DNA of 39,223 nucleotides, from the NCBI GenBank assembly GCA_934655875.1, contig CAKUHB010000026.1:1-39223 (forward strand), read 5' to 3'. This stretch comes from an uncultured Oscillospiraceae bacterium. GTDB lineage: Bacteria > Bacillota > Clostridia > Oscillospirales > Oscillospiraceae. The notes under the pieces are model-generated. The model ran no database searches and had not been told where the DNA came from. It was given only the letters and a program-made list of their open reading frames with translations. Positions 22,980 to 31,731 of the stretch are shown here, piece after piece. The translations under genes and the position numbers were made by a program. Every line of letters begins with the position of its first letter. Positions within the stretch are counted from its first letter, which is position 1.

Positions 22980-23012
22980 CTCGTCTTCTCCCCTTTCTCT
23001 TTTCTTCCGTTC

Positions 23013-23723
23013 TCAGAAGCACCACGCCGCCGACACATGCGTCGAGCTGGTCGGGCTTCTCGTTTGCGCGCTTCCGCCCTCGTTTATGCACATATAATAC
23101 CCAGCGCTCGTCAAAGTCGGAGATCGCGTCCACCACATGGCTTCCGTTCCGTATGGGATTTTCTTCTTCCGATTTGCCAATGTTTCATAATACGGATACT
23201 GCGTGCCCTCGCCCGGCGTGCTTTCACCCACCGCGCCGGTGATCTCAATGAGCGACGGAAGGAACAGCTTGTCTGCCGTCGTATCGATTGCCGAGACCGC
23301 GTCGCCCGCGCCGGTCTGCTTGGACACCTCGCGCACCGCCGCTTTGGCCTCGTCCGGCAGCTTCTCCAGCAGTGCCGGCATGACCGTGCTCCGGATATAG
23401 GACTCCTTCCATCCGGCAGTATTCAGCCCTGACGTGTCCATTTTATAAAACATGCCATCGCATTCGTGCATTTGCAGCGTAAGGGGCGCAAGGCCGGAGC
23501 CGTCGGCGTAGGAATCATGATTTTTGCCGATAATGTCGATCGTATAGGCCGCTCCGCCAATATCCATGCTCTTCCGGTCGCCGACCGCCCAGGTATCCGG
23601 CACGCGCTTTCTCCGGCAGGCGGCGATGATCGCCGTCCAGTCGTTGTTCGCGAAGACCGGATCAAGCACGAGTGCCTGCGCGGACAGCATCAGCGCACGT
23701 CTGCGCGCCCGCATTCCCGTCAT
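23013..23723 (-). CDS. DUF6273-like phage protein, probable receptor-binding or surface protein
   Basis: This is a 236-residue protein whose order of motifs matches DUF6273: DTWAVGDRKSMDIGGAAYTI, DIIGKNHDSYADGSG, GWKESYIRSTVMPALLEKLP, TTADKLFLPSLIEITG, and the end MWWTRSPTLTSAGYYMCINE. The WW-x-RSP end is typical of C-type-lectin/FGE-like folds, which phages use as exposed variable tips. It starts within the stop of the collagen-like fibre gene (ATGA). No reverse transcriptase or template repeat is present here, so retroelement diversification is not supported locally. Confidence 0.75.
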   Translation of the reverse strand: MTGMRARRRALMLSAQALVLDPVFANNDWTAIIAACRRKRVPDTWAVGDRKSMDIGGAAYTIDIIGKNHDSYADGSGLAPLTLQMHECDGMFYKMDTSGLNTAGWKESYIRSTVMPALLEKLPDEAKAAVREVSKQTGAGDAVSAIDTTADKLFLPSLIEITGAVGESTPGEGTQYPYYETLANRKKKIPYGTEAMWWTRSPTLTSAGYYMCINEGGSAQTRSPTSSTHVSAAWCF

Positions 23724-24898
23724 GCTGACTCCTTCCCGGCGACGACGACGCCGTCCTTGACAGACAGCTCCCACGTCTCGCCCGTGCCGAATACCGGCGC
23801 GTCTCCAATGTACTTTGCCGTCTCCGGCAGCGTGACCGCGATCGTCCCGCTCCCGGCGGTCTCGATGCGCAGCCAGCATTCAAATTTTCCGGTCGGAAAC
23901 GTGATGGTCAGCGTCTGCACGCCGGTCAGGCGGTATTCGGTGTTGTCCGCCAGCTTGAGTGTCGTTCCGGACACCGACGAAACAGCGCTCGCAGCGGCCT
24001 GCAGCGTCGTGGTGGCGATCGTCGCCGCACCTGTCGGCCGGACGGTGATGATCTCCGCCGCAGTGCCGGCAGTTCGGGAAAACTGCGCCACTGTCTGCGA
24101 CAGGCCCGACAAAAAGTAGGTCGCATTGTTATACGCGGCAAGAACCTTTTTGCCCGCCTGCACCGCTGTCATGATCTGTGCCGGGGTCTTGTCGCACAGA
24201 TACGCGCTGCCGGAGGACGTCACCGTGCATGCAAAAAAGTCCGATTCCGCCAGATAGTCCGTTCCCGGCACTGCCGGCTCGACATGCGTCCCGTTGCCCT
24301 TCAGAAGGCCGGTCAGCGCTGTCGCGGTCTCCGCCGAGATGAGATTCGGGCCTGGCTCTCCTTCCGCACCCGGCGCGCCCGCAGGCCCGGCAGGGCCAGC
24401 GGGGCCCGTGGGGCCTGCCGCACCGGTGGCTCCGGCCGCGCCGGTGTCGCCCTTGTCGCCTTTATCGCCTTTTTCGCCCTTCGCGCCCTGAAGCGCGCCG
24501 TTGTTGACCCACGCGTGCGTTACGCCGTCGTAGATATAAATATCATACGGCGCAGCGCTGCCGATGCCATAGGCATCGCCCGCCGCGGGCGTCTGCACAG
24601 CCGCCGCGAGCGCGGCGGCCGTGGCGTAATAGCCCAGAACGGCAAAGCCGCGCCCGGTCTCGCCCTGCGCGCCCGGATCGCCCTTTGGGCCGGTAGGCCC
24701 AGCTGCGCCCTGCGGCCCCGCCGGGCCGGGCTGCCCCGGCTCGCCCTGCTCGCCGCGGACGGAGCCGAGATCTGCCTTGCTCCCATCCGTCAGCGTCAGG
24801 ACGAGATGGCCGTCCTGCGTCACCTCCGCCGCCCGGATCCCGCGGGAGATCACGCCGCTGATCGCGGCGGTCAGTTCATTTGGGATGATCACCTGCAT
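23720..24898 (-). CDS. Collagen-like phage tail fibre protein
   Basis: This is a 392-residue protein. The N-terminal domain (MQVIIPNELTAAISGVISRG) is followed by two collagen-like Gly-X-Y blocks (about 48-82, and 137-185 including KGEKGDKGDKGDTG and GPAGPAGPAGAPG). A beta-rich C-terminal domain ends with GTGETWELSVKDGVVVAGKE. Gly-X-Y repeats form trimeric triple helices, as in many phage fibres. The block between the collagen stretches (DAYGIGSAAPYDIYIYDGVT) is a small beta module. It overlaps the DUF6273 gene, and the two may form one adhesion device. Confidence 0.8.
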   Translation of the reverse strand: MQVIIPNELTAAISGVISRGIRAAEVTQDGHLVLTLTDGSKADLGSVRGEQGEPGQPGPAGPQGAAGPTGPKGDPGAQGETGRGFAVLGYYATAAALAAAVQTPAAGDAYGIGSAAPYDIYIYDGVTHAWVNNGALQGAKGEKGDKGDKGDTGAAGATGAAGPTGPAGPAGPAGAPGAEGEPGPNLISAETATALTGLLKGNGTHVEPAVPGTDYLAESDFFACTVTSSGSAYLCDKTPAQIMTAVQAGKKVLAAYNNATYFLSGLSQTVAQFSRTAGTAAEIITVRPTGAATIATTTLQAAASAVSSVSGTTLKLADNTEYRLTGVQTLTITFPTGKFECWLRIETAGSGTIAVTLPETAKYIGDAPVFGTGETWELSVKDGVVVAGKESA

Positions 24899-24907
24899 CC
24901 GCTCACC

Positions 24908-25255
24908 TCATTCCACACAGGCCGGATTGTCCCGCGCCAGTGTCGTTTTTTCGCCGTGCGTGTACAAAATATCATACGTATAGCTGCCCTTGCGGAATTT
25001 CCCGCTGACCGTATCGTCAAACGTCAGCTTCACGCAGCCGTCCGTGACGCCGCTCGCCGTGAACGTATGAACCTTCGCCCGGGTCTCGTCGTAAAAGCTG
25101 ACCGTCACGCTGTCGGATGCGCCGATGGAGACCGGCTCGCCGTCCTGATCCGTCAGCTCCAGCAGCAGCGTCAGCGCAAAGGTATCCCCCGCGTACCATC
25201 GCAGCGCGCCGCCCGCAATGCGCGGGCTCGGTCTTGCCGCAGGAAGTCTTTTCAT
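24908..25255 (-). CDS. Unknown beta-rich phage protein near fibres
   Basis: This is a 115-residue protein with alternating strands (WYAGDTFALTLLLELTDQDG, SVTVSFYDETRAKVHTFT, YTYDILYTHGEKTTLA). The pattern resembles the N-terminal domain of baseplate or fibre adaptor proteins (BppU/DUF2479-like), but this is a weak impression. It sits between the repeat-rich protein and the collagen-like fibre, consistent with a fibre attachment role. Confidence 0.6.
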   Translation of the reverse strand: MKRLPAARPSPRIAGGALRWYAGDTFALTLLLELTDQDGEPVSIGASDSVTVSFYDETRAKVHTFTASGVTDGCVKLTFDDTVSGKFRKGSYTYDILYTHGEKTTLARDNPACVE

Positions 25256-25276
25256 CTGTCGTCCTCCTTCCGCGGC

Positions 25277-26296
25277 TCACCGGAGCGCCGGACGGTTTGT
25301 GAGCTTTCCGGCGTTCGGCTGCTTCTTCGTTCCGTAGCTCTTCCCGGCCAGCGCAGACGTGGTCTGCTTTTTCCCGGACGTGCTCTTCTGCGCCTTTTTG
25401 GCCGCCGCAGCCTGCTTGTCCGCATACGCCAGCTGCTTCCAGTACTGCGCGGCCGCCGCGTCGGCGCGGTCGGCTTCATACTCCAGCTGGTTCCAGTAAT
25501 TGTCGCTTGCCAGCTTCGCTTCCTGTAACGCGCGCGACTGGCTGTCCGAATAGCGCCGGTAGTCCCGGTCAGCTTCGGCGTCATAGGCGCTGCGCGCGTC
25601 CGAAAGCTCTGCATAGTAATCCGAAACGCGGTCGCGGTAGCGGGCATAGTCGCTCGCGTCACGGCTGCGCACGAGATCATAGCGGTCATACAGGGCGCTT
25701 CCCTCGCGGTCATACTGCTCGCGCGCCTGCGCATACAATTCCGGCACGACCTCGTTGAGCTTTTGCAGATAGGCGTTGTACGCCTGCTGCCCGGCCTGCT
25801 GGCCGTAGCTCGAGCCATAGCCGCCCGTCAGCGCCGCCGCGCGCCCCATGGTGTCCTCCATCGCCATGCGCCCCGCGCTCTGGTACTGCTCACGATACTG
25901 CCGGTAGACCGGATCCTTCCCCAGATCGTAGGAAAACGCCCCGCGGCTTGCGATCTGGTCATACAGTGCATCCAGCTCCTTGTCCCAGCCGGACACATAG
26001 CCGCCCGGCTTTTCCGACTGCACACGCGCCAGCTCCGCCCAGGCCTGCTCCGTCTCGCCGGACGGCGTATAGCGCCCCGACTGGAACGTGGGCGCGGTCT
26101 TTGTCTGCTGTCCCGGCACGGCATAGCTGCCCTGATAGTTCCGGATGGTCTGGCTCTGGTTACTGAGCACGCTCCGGTAGCTGCCGTCGGCGTTCACGCC
26201 GAGAATGCGGTACGTGCCGCCGCCCGTCACGACCTCGTCGCCCGCTGAAAGCCCCGCCGGCGCCTTGCCGTTACTCTGCACTCTGTAAAGTGCCAT
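25277..26296 (-). CDS. Tyr/Gln/Ala-rich helical phage protein, possible ejection protein
   Basis: This is a 339-residue protein with a small N-terminal beta domain (GLSAGDEVVTGGGTYRILG). A long helical region follows, very rich in Tyr, Asp, Arg, Gln and Ala (YGSSYGQQAGQQAYNAYLQK, then repeated YDR/YDLVRSRDASDYARYRDR units), and a Lys-rich tail. It has no enzyme motifs. Similar proteins accompany N4-gp56-type capsids in Clostridia phages, in my recollection, always unnamed. In a short-tailed phage, a soluble, repetitive helical protein at this position could be an internal or ejection protein; this is inference. Confidence 0.7.
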   Translation of the reverse strand: MALYRVQSNGKAPAGLSAGDEVVTGGGTYRILGVNADGSYRSVLSNQSQTIRNYQGSYAVPGQQTKTAPTFQSGRYTPSGETEQAWAELARVQSEKPGGYVSGWDKELDALYDQIASRGAFSYDLGKDPVYRQYREQYQSAGRMAMEDTMGRAAALTGGYGSSYGQQAGQQAYNAYLQKLNEVVPELYAQAREQYDREGSALYDRYDLVRSRDASDYARYRDRVSDYYAELSDARSAYDAEADRDYRRYSDSQSRALQEAKLASDNYWNQLEYEADRADAAAAQYWKQLAYADKQAAAAKKAQKSTSGKKQTTSALAGKSYGTKKQPNAGKLTNRPALR

Positions 26297-26468
26297 CGTG
26301 CGATCCCTCCTCTTCCTGTTTCTCTTCCTCCTGCGCCTCCAGCAGGCGCACCTGCGCGCGGATCTGGTCCAGCACCATCCCCACGATGCACGGCGGCAGG
26401 CCGGATGCGTTGATCGTTTCCACCAGACCGCCGCGCAGTTGGCCGATGGCCTTTGAGATCTTGCTCAT
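26271..26468 (-). CDS. Small acidic-tailed phage protein
   Basis: This 65-residue protein starts MSKISKAIGQLRGGLVETIN and ends with a Glu-rich coil (LEAQEEEKQEEEG). It is coupled to the fibre gene by an ATGA overlap (26465-26468) and overlaps the next gene by 26 bases. No family is recognised. It could be a fibre assembly helper given its position directly after the S74 fibre. Confidence 0.6.
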   Translation of the reverse strand: MSKISKAIGQLRGGLVETINASGLPPCIVGMVLDQIRAQVRLLEAQEEEKQEEEGSHDGTLQSAE

Positions 26469-28168
26469 GTGTTTCCCTCCAATCGTTTCACCCGTGCGGC
26501 AAGCCTCTGGATCTGCCGGATGCACAGGGCAGTCAGTTCTTCATACCGAAGGCCGTAATCCGCCCCGCCTTCTTCCCGCGGCGAGCGGACAAAGGCCGCG
26601 AATGCGGATCCATCCAGTCCGCACGCCGTCAGCGCCCGCTCCACATCTTGCGCGATGAGTCCCGTATGGATCCGGCCGGACGTACCGTCCTTCAGCCGGT
26701 AGCAGGCCGGGCGCAGCCGGTCAAACAGCGCGTCATACTGCGCCAGCTCATAGGAGATATCTTTTTTCTTCTCCCGGTCGGATGTGCTGATCGTGCCCGT
26801 CTGCGCATACACGACCGCCCAGCGGTTGTTGGAATAGCCAAGCGAGCCGGCGCCGTCCGTTTCCGGCGCTGCGCTGCCCGAGACCGACAGGTTGCCGCCG
26901 ATGGTCGTCGTGCAGTTCGTGTGTGCGCCGCTGGCGGTGACGGAAATCGTATTGCTGCTGTAGCAAAGCTTTGCACCGCTCGAAGTAGCAACGACCTCTC
27001 CCGCGCCGCTCAGCATATGAATGCCGGCGCCGCCATAATCTCCGGTCGTATAGCCGAGATATCCGCCGACCTGATTTCCGTTCAGCGACTGATATACGGC
27101 CATATCGCCGCCGAGCTTTATATAATCCGCCGACAGCTCGCCCGTCGTAATGTCGTTTGCCGAAAGATGGTCAACGGCAAAGTTGCTGAAATCCAGCACG
27201 CCGCCGTTGATACGCGACGCTGAAAAATTTCCGGCCGTAATGCTGTCCGCCTGCAAGCCCGTTATGGTGGCGTTCGTCACGTCCAGCCGCGTTGCGGTGA
27301 TCGCGCCGGAAATGATCGCGCCCGTACAGGCAAGCTTGCCGTTTGAGTCGACCCTGAACTTATCCTTGACGGAAAGCCCGCCCGTTCCGAAGTACATGCC
27401 CGCGCTGCTGCCGTATTCATTTTCCAGATAATAAATACTGCTCTCCGAGATCGTCCACGGGCCGAACGACGAATCGGCGGCCGCCGTGATCGTGCCGGTC
27501 AGCTTCGCGTTGTACGCTTCCAGCGTCCCGGACGGAAAGTGGAGCTTCTTTTCACTTAAGTACGCGACCTCTTTTCCGTCCTGCCAGAAGCTGATCTTAT
27601 CCGGCGTCACGGTCAGAAGCTCGTTCTTCGTCTGGTCGACGATGGTCTCGCCGCCGTCCGTCACCGTCGTCTCGATATTGCCCACGCCCACGCCGTAGAC
27701 CGGCGTAATATCGTTGTAATAGAGCAGGCCCGTCTTGATATACTGCTGGCTGTTCACCGAGAACTGATTATTGACGCCCGCGGTGTAGTCATACAGCTGC
27801 CTAATGCCGACAGAATTGCCCTCGATCGTCAGCTGCGTCTTCTCGAGATACTTGCCGAAGTCCGAGATCGCCACATAGCTGCCGGACAGCTTGGTTGACC
27901 ACGTCTCCGAGTTCGCCGCGGCGAAGTCCGCCGTCTTGATGATGAGGGACTTAAGAGCCGCATAGCCCGAGAGCGTCGTCTTTTTCTCCGCCTCCGACAG
28001 GCTGTCCGCGTCAATGGCCTGCGAGATCTCCCGCAGCGTCGCCTGCGCCGACCAGTCGGCAAGATTCAGCTGCTCCGTCACGCTGCACAGATACCTGCGC
28101 ATGCTCTCCAGCTGCTCCTGCGTCGTCTTCCCCGCGATCGACGGGTATGCAAGTGTTAAAGATCCCAT
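26465..28168 (-). CDS. Phage tail fibre/spike with S74 intramolecular chaperone
   Basis: This is a 567-residue protein. The N-terminal helical part probably attaches to the hub. A long central beta-repeat region (LTGTITAAADSSFG, then ISGAITATRLDVTNATITGL) suggests a trimeric beta-helix shaft. The C-terminus is a Peptidase_S74 chaperone: STSDREKKKDISYEL, LRPACYRLKDG, HTGLIAQDVERAL, YEELTALCIRQIQ. In this family the Ser of SDR-x-K-K and a Lys form the self-cleaving dyad, and the chaperone is released after trimer folding. Both residues are present. It begins one base after the hub gene. Confidence 0.85.
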   Translation of the reverse strand: MGSLTLAYPSIAGKTTQEQLESMRRYLCSVTEQLNLADWSAQATLREISQAIDADSLSEAEKKTTLSGYAALKSLIIKTADFAAANSETWSTKLSGSYVAISDFGKYLEKTQLTIEGNSVGIRQLYDYTAGVNNQFSVNSQQYIKTGLLYYNDITPVYGVGVGNIETTVTDGGETIVDQTKNELLTVTPDKISFWQDGKEVAYLSEKKLHFPSGTLEAYNAKLTGTITAAADSSFGPWTISESSIYYLENEYGSSAGMYFGTGGLSVKDKFRVDSNGKLACTGAIISGAITATRLDVTNATITGLQADSITAGNFSASRINGGVLDFSNFAVDHLSANDITTGELSADYIKLGGDMAVYQSLNGNQVGGYLGYTTGDYGGAGIHMLSGAGEVVATSSGAKLCYSSNTISVTASGAHTNCTTTIGGNLSVSGSAAPETDGAGSLGYSNNRWAVVYAQTGTISTSDREKKKDISYELAQYDALFDRLRPACYRLKDGTSGRIHTGLIAQDVERALTACGLDGSAFAAFVRSPREEGGADYGLRYEELTALCIRQIQRLAARVKRLEGNT

Positions 28169-29923
28169 TTATGCATCACTCCCCGCCTCCAAAACTCTCG
28201 CCAGACTGAACAGCTTCATTTCGCCCTTACCCGTCAGCCGGAACTTGAGGTGGTCGCACCGTGCCGGGCGGATGGGCAGCAGGAACGTTCTGAGGCCTCT
28301 TCCCTCGATATGCCCGCAGTGCCGCCACAGGCCGTCGGAATCGTACTGCACCCAGAAATCCATGCCCGAGCCCTTCGGCAGCTGCATGCGCAGGTTGATG
28401 CGCGAGACGTATTTCTTCCCCACAAGGCCATACGTCATGATCCCCGTCTCGGCCATCCAGCTCACCGGATTTTCCAGCGTGCCGACAGTGCCGTAGATCG
28501 TCTTGAACGTCCCGTCCTCCAGGAAATACAGCTCATCGTCCACCCGGGCGAAGGCTTCCGCGTGGGTACCGTCCTCCTTGTGCCACAGGCCCTTGCGGGT
28601 GTCGTAGACGAACAGCGTCCAGTTATGCCCTTCATCCTCCATGCTGATGAAGTACTTCCCTCTGACGCCGCCGGCCACGGCGTTGTAGTAGAGCTTCGTG
28701 CCGAAGCAGCTGCCGATGTCCTGCGGCAGGCTCCCGTCATACACGCACACGCCCATGCGCGACTTGTAATACAGCCGGTCGTCCACCACGGCAAGGCTCT
28801 TCGCAGACCCGTTCTGCACGCCCGCGCACCGCTGCACGACCACCTGATGTGCGCCCGTCGCTGCCGGATAGACCCGGTGGAAGCAGTCCTCCTTGAAAAA
28901 GACCGGGCTGTCGGCCAGCGTTGCCGCGCCGGTCCATTTCCCGTCCGTGCCGCAGCTCGCGCGCCACGAATCTGTCGCCACGCCCTGATAGCACTCCCAG
29001 TTTTTGAAGTCCCCCAGTTTGCAGCAGTAGATCTCATTCACAGTCTCGCCGTTCACCACGCCATACTTGCAGCCCCACAGCCGGTTCCCGCTCTCGGTGA
29101 TGAAGTCCATGCTGGGCACGCGCCGTTCTGTCTTCACGGTCCCGCTCGTCACCTTTGCCGTCTCATCGACAAGGCCGACAATGACGATGTAATTGTCGCC
29201 CACGTCATAGAGGATCTGGCTGCCGTTCAGTTTTTCGATCTGCTCGCTGCCCGTCAGGCCGGAGATCTGGATGCCGTCGTACTGCTTGAAGCCCTTGCCG
29301 ATGCCGTTTGCCGACAGCTTCAGGTACACCGTCGGCACGCTCACCCACTGACTCGTCGGCTCCGCCCATTGCTTGAGCGTGTGGAGCTTGCCGGACGTGT
29401 CCAGCCAGTACTGGCCGTTCGTCGGCTCCTCCGGCTGACTTGCCTGCGTGTAGCTGACCGTCAGCGCCGTTCCGTCGACAAGACAGAGGGAAATGTCGAT
29501 GTTCGTGCTCGCCGCATTGACGATGTTCTCCTGTCCCATGTATCCGTTGTCGGAATACTTCTCGGTGTTGAAGTAGATCCCGTCCGGGAAGATGCACAGG
29601 TACGCGCCCATGGAAATGAGCTGCTTTTCTCCCGCCGAAATGCTGACGGCGGGCATATAGCTTTCCATCGAAGCGCCGTTGATGTAAAGCACCTGATTCT
29701 GCACCCAGCACAGCGCATCCTTTGCGAGGATCCCCTGCACGCCCGTGACCGTCTGCGCCGTCCCGCGCCGCGGCCGCGGCGAAAGAAGCGGATACTCGTC
29801 CGCCGACAGGTTCTCCATGTCGTAAAATTCCCCATCCGACAGCTCCAGATTGTGGTCGTAGCCCAAAAAACGCTCCGTCGCCAGCGTCTGCTGCCGTTCA
29901 GCGCTCAAAGTCGGAAACAGCAT
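28169..29923 (-). CDS. Large tail hub/nozzle-like phage protein
   Basis: This is a 584-residue, beta-rich protein with repeated strand pairs such as LCWVQNQVLYINGASMESYM, YLCIFPDGIYFNTEKYSDN and DDRLYYKSRMGVCVYDGSLP, a pattern like blades of a beta-propeller. It starts MLFPTLSAERQQTLAT. By size, fold impression and position (after two connectors, before fibres) it may correspond to the gp10-type hub of P22-like short-tailed phages. Sequence similarity to P22 gp10 cannot be judged by eye. The absence of a tape measure in the operon supports a short tail. Confidence 0.65.
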   Translation of the reverse strand: MLFPTLSAERQQTLATERFLGYDHNLELSDGEFYDMENLSADEYPLLSPRPRRGTAQTVTGVQGILAKDALCWVQNQVLYINGASMESYMPAVSISAGEKQLISMGAYLCIFPDGIYFNTEKYSDNGYMGQENIVNAASTNIDISLCLVDGTALTVSYTQASQPEEPTNGQYWLDTSGKLHTLKQWAEPTSQWVSVPTVYLKLSANGIGKGFKQYDGIQISGLTGSEQIEKLNGSQILYDVGDNYIVIVGLVDETAKVTSGTVKTERRVPSMDFITESGNRLWGCKYGVVNGETVNEIYCCKLGDFKNWECYQGVATDSWRASCGTDGKWTGAATLADSPVFFKEDCFHRVYPAATGAHQVVVQRCAGVQNGSAKSLAVVDDRLYYKSRMGVCVYDGSLPQDIGSCFGTKLYYNAVAGGVRGKYFISMEDEGHNWTLFVYDTRKGLWHKEDGTHAEAFARVDDELYFLEDGTFKTIYGTVGTLENPVSWMAETGIMTYGLVGKKYVSRINLRMQLPKGSGMDFWVQYDSDGLWRHCGHIEGRGLRTFLLPIRPARCDHLKFRLTGKGEMKLFSLARVLEAGSDA

Positions 29924-29935
29924 GCCATCCCCTCC

Positions 29936-30310
29936 TTACAGCCTGAAGCACGGCGCGTCCTGCCGCGGCAGGTGATCACGGTTGTACGCGCTCTGGTACG
30001 CCTGATAGTACATGTTGTACTTGGCGGCGGAGTTGTTGTACTTCGTCATCTCCCCGTTGGCGTCGTCAATCTTCATTTCCAGATACCAGCGGTAGATCCC
30101 GTCATACGGCCACGCGATCAGAAGCTCTGTCCCGTCCAGATCGGTCTCCGGCGCATAGCCCGCAAACGCCGGAACCTGCGTCTCATGTGCCAGCAAAATC
30201 TCCCGGTACACAACGCCGTCCAGCTCGGACAGCCAGCGCAGCTTGTCCGCGCTGCCATACTGATTGGGCTTGAGCCGGTCGACCGTCTCAAGTGCTTCCC
30301 GGATGGTCAT
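29936..30310 (-). CDS. Phage head-tail connector/adaptor-like protein
   Basis: This is a 124-residue protein starting MTIREALETVDRLKPNQYGS, with LIAWPYDGIYRWYLEMKIDD and YNMYYQAYQSAYNRDH near the end. A compact helical protein directly downstream of the capsid module is the usual place of the gp4/gp6-type adaptor that binds the portal. The WPYDxIYxxYL stretch is typical, in my recollection, of the unnamed connector in N4-gp56 phages. Strong AGGAGG site. Confidence 0.65.
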   Translation of the reverse strand: MTIREALETVDRLKPNQYGSADKLRWLSELDGVVYREILLAHETQVPAFAGYAPETDLDGTELLIAWPYDGIYRWYLEMKIDDANGEMTKYNNSAAKYNMYYQAYQSAYNRDHLPRQDAPCFRL

Positions 30311-30342
30311 TCCGGTTCCCTCCTTTCAAAGCCCGCGGCCTT

Positions 30343-30558
30343 TCAGTCCGCGGCCCATTCGTCCTCCAGCTTCTGCGCCAGCTCCAGCTGCCGTCTGGCG
30401 TTTTCCAGCACCTCATAGACCGGCAGCGGCACCTCGACCGCCTTGCCGCGCGGCACCTGAAACGTCCGGCCGTTGACGCAGACAAATTCCGACTGCTGCT
30501 GCGTGCCGCCCGCGCGCGGCAGCGTGATAGTCTTCCTAATGGCAAATGCGTTTTCCAT
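30343..30558 (-). CDS. Small phage protein downstream of capsid
   Basis: This is a 71-residue protein. The N-terminal half has strands (TITLPRAGGTQQQSEFVCVN, then GRTFQVPRGKAVEVPLPVYE) and the C-terminus is a helix of charged residues. Comparable small proteins follow phage major capsid genes and may bind the capsid surface or the connector. There is no firm family match. Good AAGGAG site. Confidence 0.6.
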   Translation of the reverse strand: MENAFAIRKTITLPRAGGTQQQSEFVCVNGRTFQVPRGKAVEVPLPVYEVLENARRQLELAQKLEDEWAAD

Positions 30559-30585
30559 GTCGTATCTCCTTTCAAGCTCTCTCCG

Positions 30586-30612
30586 CGGGGATCGGCGCTG
30601 CGCCGATCCCCG
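30586..30612 (-). other. Hairpin between capsid gene and downstream genes
   Basis: The perfect 12 bp stem CGGGGATCGGCG/CGCCGATCCCCG (30586-30597/30601-30612) has a three-base loop. It lies 10 bases after the capsid stop, without a T run in the direction of transcription. It could stabilise the 3' end of the capsid message or partly terminate, keeping the capsid more abundant than the genes below. Confidence 0.6.
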
Positions 30613-30621
30613 TTTTGCTTC

Positions 30622-31710
30622 TCAGTTCGCTTCGTCCTCCGCCGAATATGCGCCGCAGCTCTCGACGCGCACCATGCGGTCCTGATACAGGATCTTCGCC
30701 GCGCTGGAGAACTTGTAGCCCAGCGTGGAGAACTGGTTCAGCGGGCCGCCGACCTGGCTCTTGTCCTTGATGATCATTTCCATGTTGCCGCCCTCCGGGT
30801 CGATCATGCCATAGGCGTCCTTGCCCAGAAACAGCGTCGCGTACACACTGTAATACGTCGCAGCCGTCCCCTTGGAGTTGTCCGCCGCCGTCTTGACCGG
30901 GCAGTCTGCGCCGTTGAAGACCTTGGCTTCCGTCGTCTCGATGAAGCGCACGCCGTGCAGCTCGCCGATCTCGCCGGTAAACAGCTCCGTGATCCCGGCG
31001 TACTTGTGCGCCTCGACCCACGCGTCGCTCGAACGCAGGTCATACGCAACCGACGGATGGATAATGGCGACATACTTGCCGTCAATCTTCGGCGCCTTGA
31101 GCTTCTTGAGCATGGTCACAGCCTTGTTGACCTCATCCGGCGTCAGCTTTGCGGTCGTGTCCAGACCTGCGCGGCTGGTAACGGCGCTGTGCGCGCCGTT
31201 CGTGCCGACCTTGTCGCAGTACTGCACGTTCGTACCGGCCACGATCACGTTGCGCACCAGCTTGTCCTGCGTCGTACCGGCGGACGCGCCCAGCTCCTCC
31301 GCCGCGCCGAGAATGACATCGTCGATCGCGTGCAGCTCCAGCTGATCGGAGACCGACACATATGTACCGTACTGCGTGATGGCCTGCGTCACCGCGCTCT
31401 GGCCGAACTTCTGGCCGGTCGGGATCACGCCCTCGGTGAGCTTGCCCGCATCCTCCAGCGTATTCCACTTGCGCCACTCGACGGTCTTGCCGCGTCCGGC
31501 CGGCAGCACCTGCTTGCGTGCGAACTGCGTGTGGATCAGCTCCGGGCGGGCGTTTTCCAGCAGCTCAGTGTCATAAAACGTCTTCATCGTGGCCGTCATG
31601 CCGCCGTCCGCGCCGAAGGCCGTCGTCTCGCCCGTATACGCGTTTACATAATTACCGCCAGCATTGACCAGCGTACCGGCATCGGCAAACATCTGCAAAT
31701 TCAGTTCCAT
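30622..31710 (-). CDS. N4-gp56-like major capsid protein
   Basis: This is a 362-residue protein with N4-gp56 family features: YDTELLENARPELIHTQFAR, LPAGRGKTVEWRKWNTLEDA, GTYVSVSDQLELHAIDDVIL, AIIHPSVAYDLRSSDAWVEA and GELHGVRFIETTEAKVF. It begins MELNLQMFADAG, closely matching the N-terminal extension of Firmicutes ribosomal protein L27 (LNLQFFA) that Prp protease removes. Cleavage between Phe8 and Ala9 is predicted. A Prp-like protease is encoded two genes upstream. It forms the shell of the head. Confidence 0.88.
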   Translation of the reverse strand: MELNLQMFADAGTLVNAGGNYVNAYTGETTAFGADGGMTATMKTFYDTELLENARPELIHTQFARKQVLPAGRGKTVEWRKWNTLEDAGKLTEGVIPTGQKFGQSAVTQAITQYGTYVSVSDQLELHAIDDVILGAAEELGASAGTTQDKLVRNVIVAGTNVQYCDKVGTNGAHSAVTSRAGLDTTAKLTPDEVNKAVTMLKKLKAPKIDGKYVAIIHPSVAYDLRSSDAWVEAHKYAGITELFTGEIGELHGVRFIETTEAKVFNGADCPVKTAADNSKGTAATYYSVYATLFLGKDAYGMIDPEGGNMEMIIKDKSQVGGPLNQFSTLGYKFSSAAKILYQDRMVRVESCGAYSAEDEAN

Positions 31711-31731
31711 AAAATCCTTCCTTTCTTTCCG

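Noticed and set aside
23013..23723. Diversity-generating retroelement target
   Set aside because: No reverse transcriptase, no template repeat and no accessory gene is visible in the window. The lectin-like end alone is not enough.
28250..30418. Very long plus-strand open frame opposite the phage hub and connector genes
   Set aside because: It is an antisense shadow. The GC-rich codon bias of the minus-strand genes keeps the complementary frame open. It is rich in Arg, His and Val without any motif, and the minus-strand genes have ribosome sites and family features.
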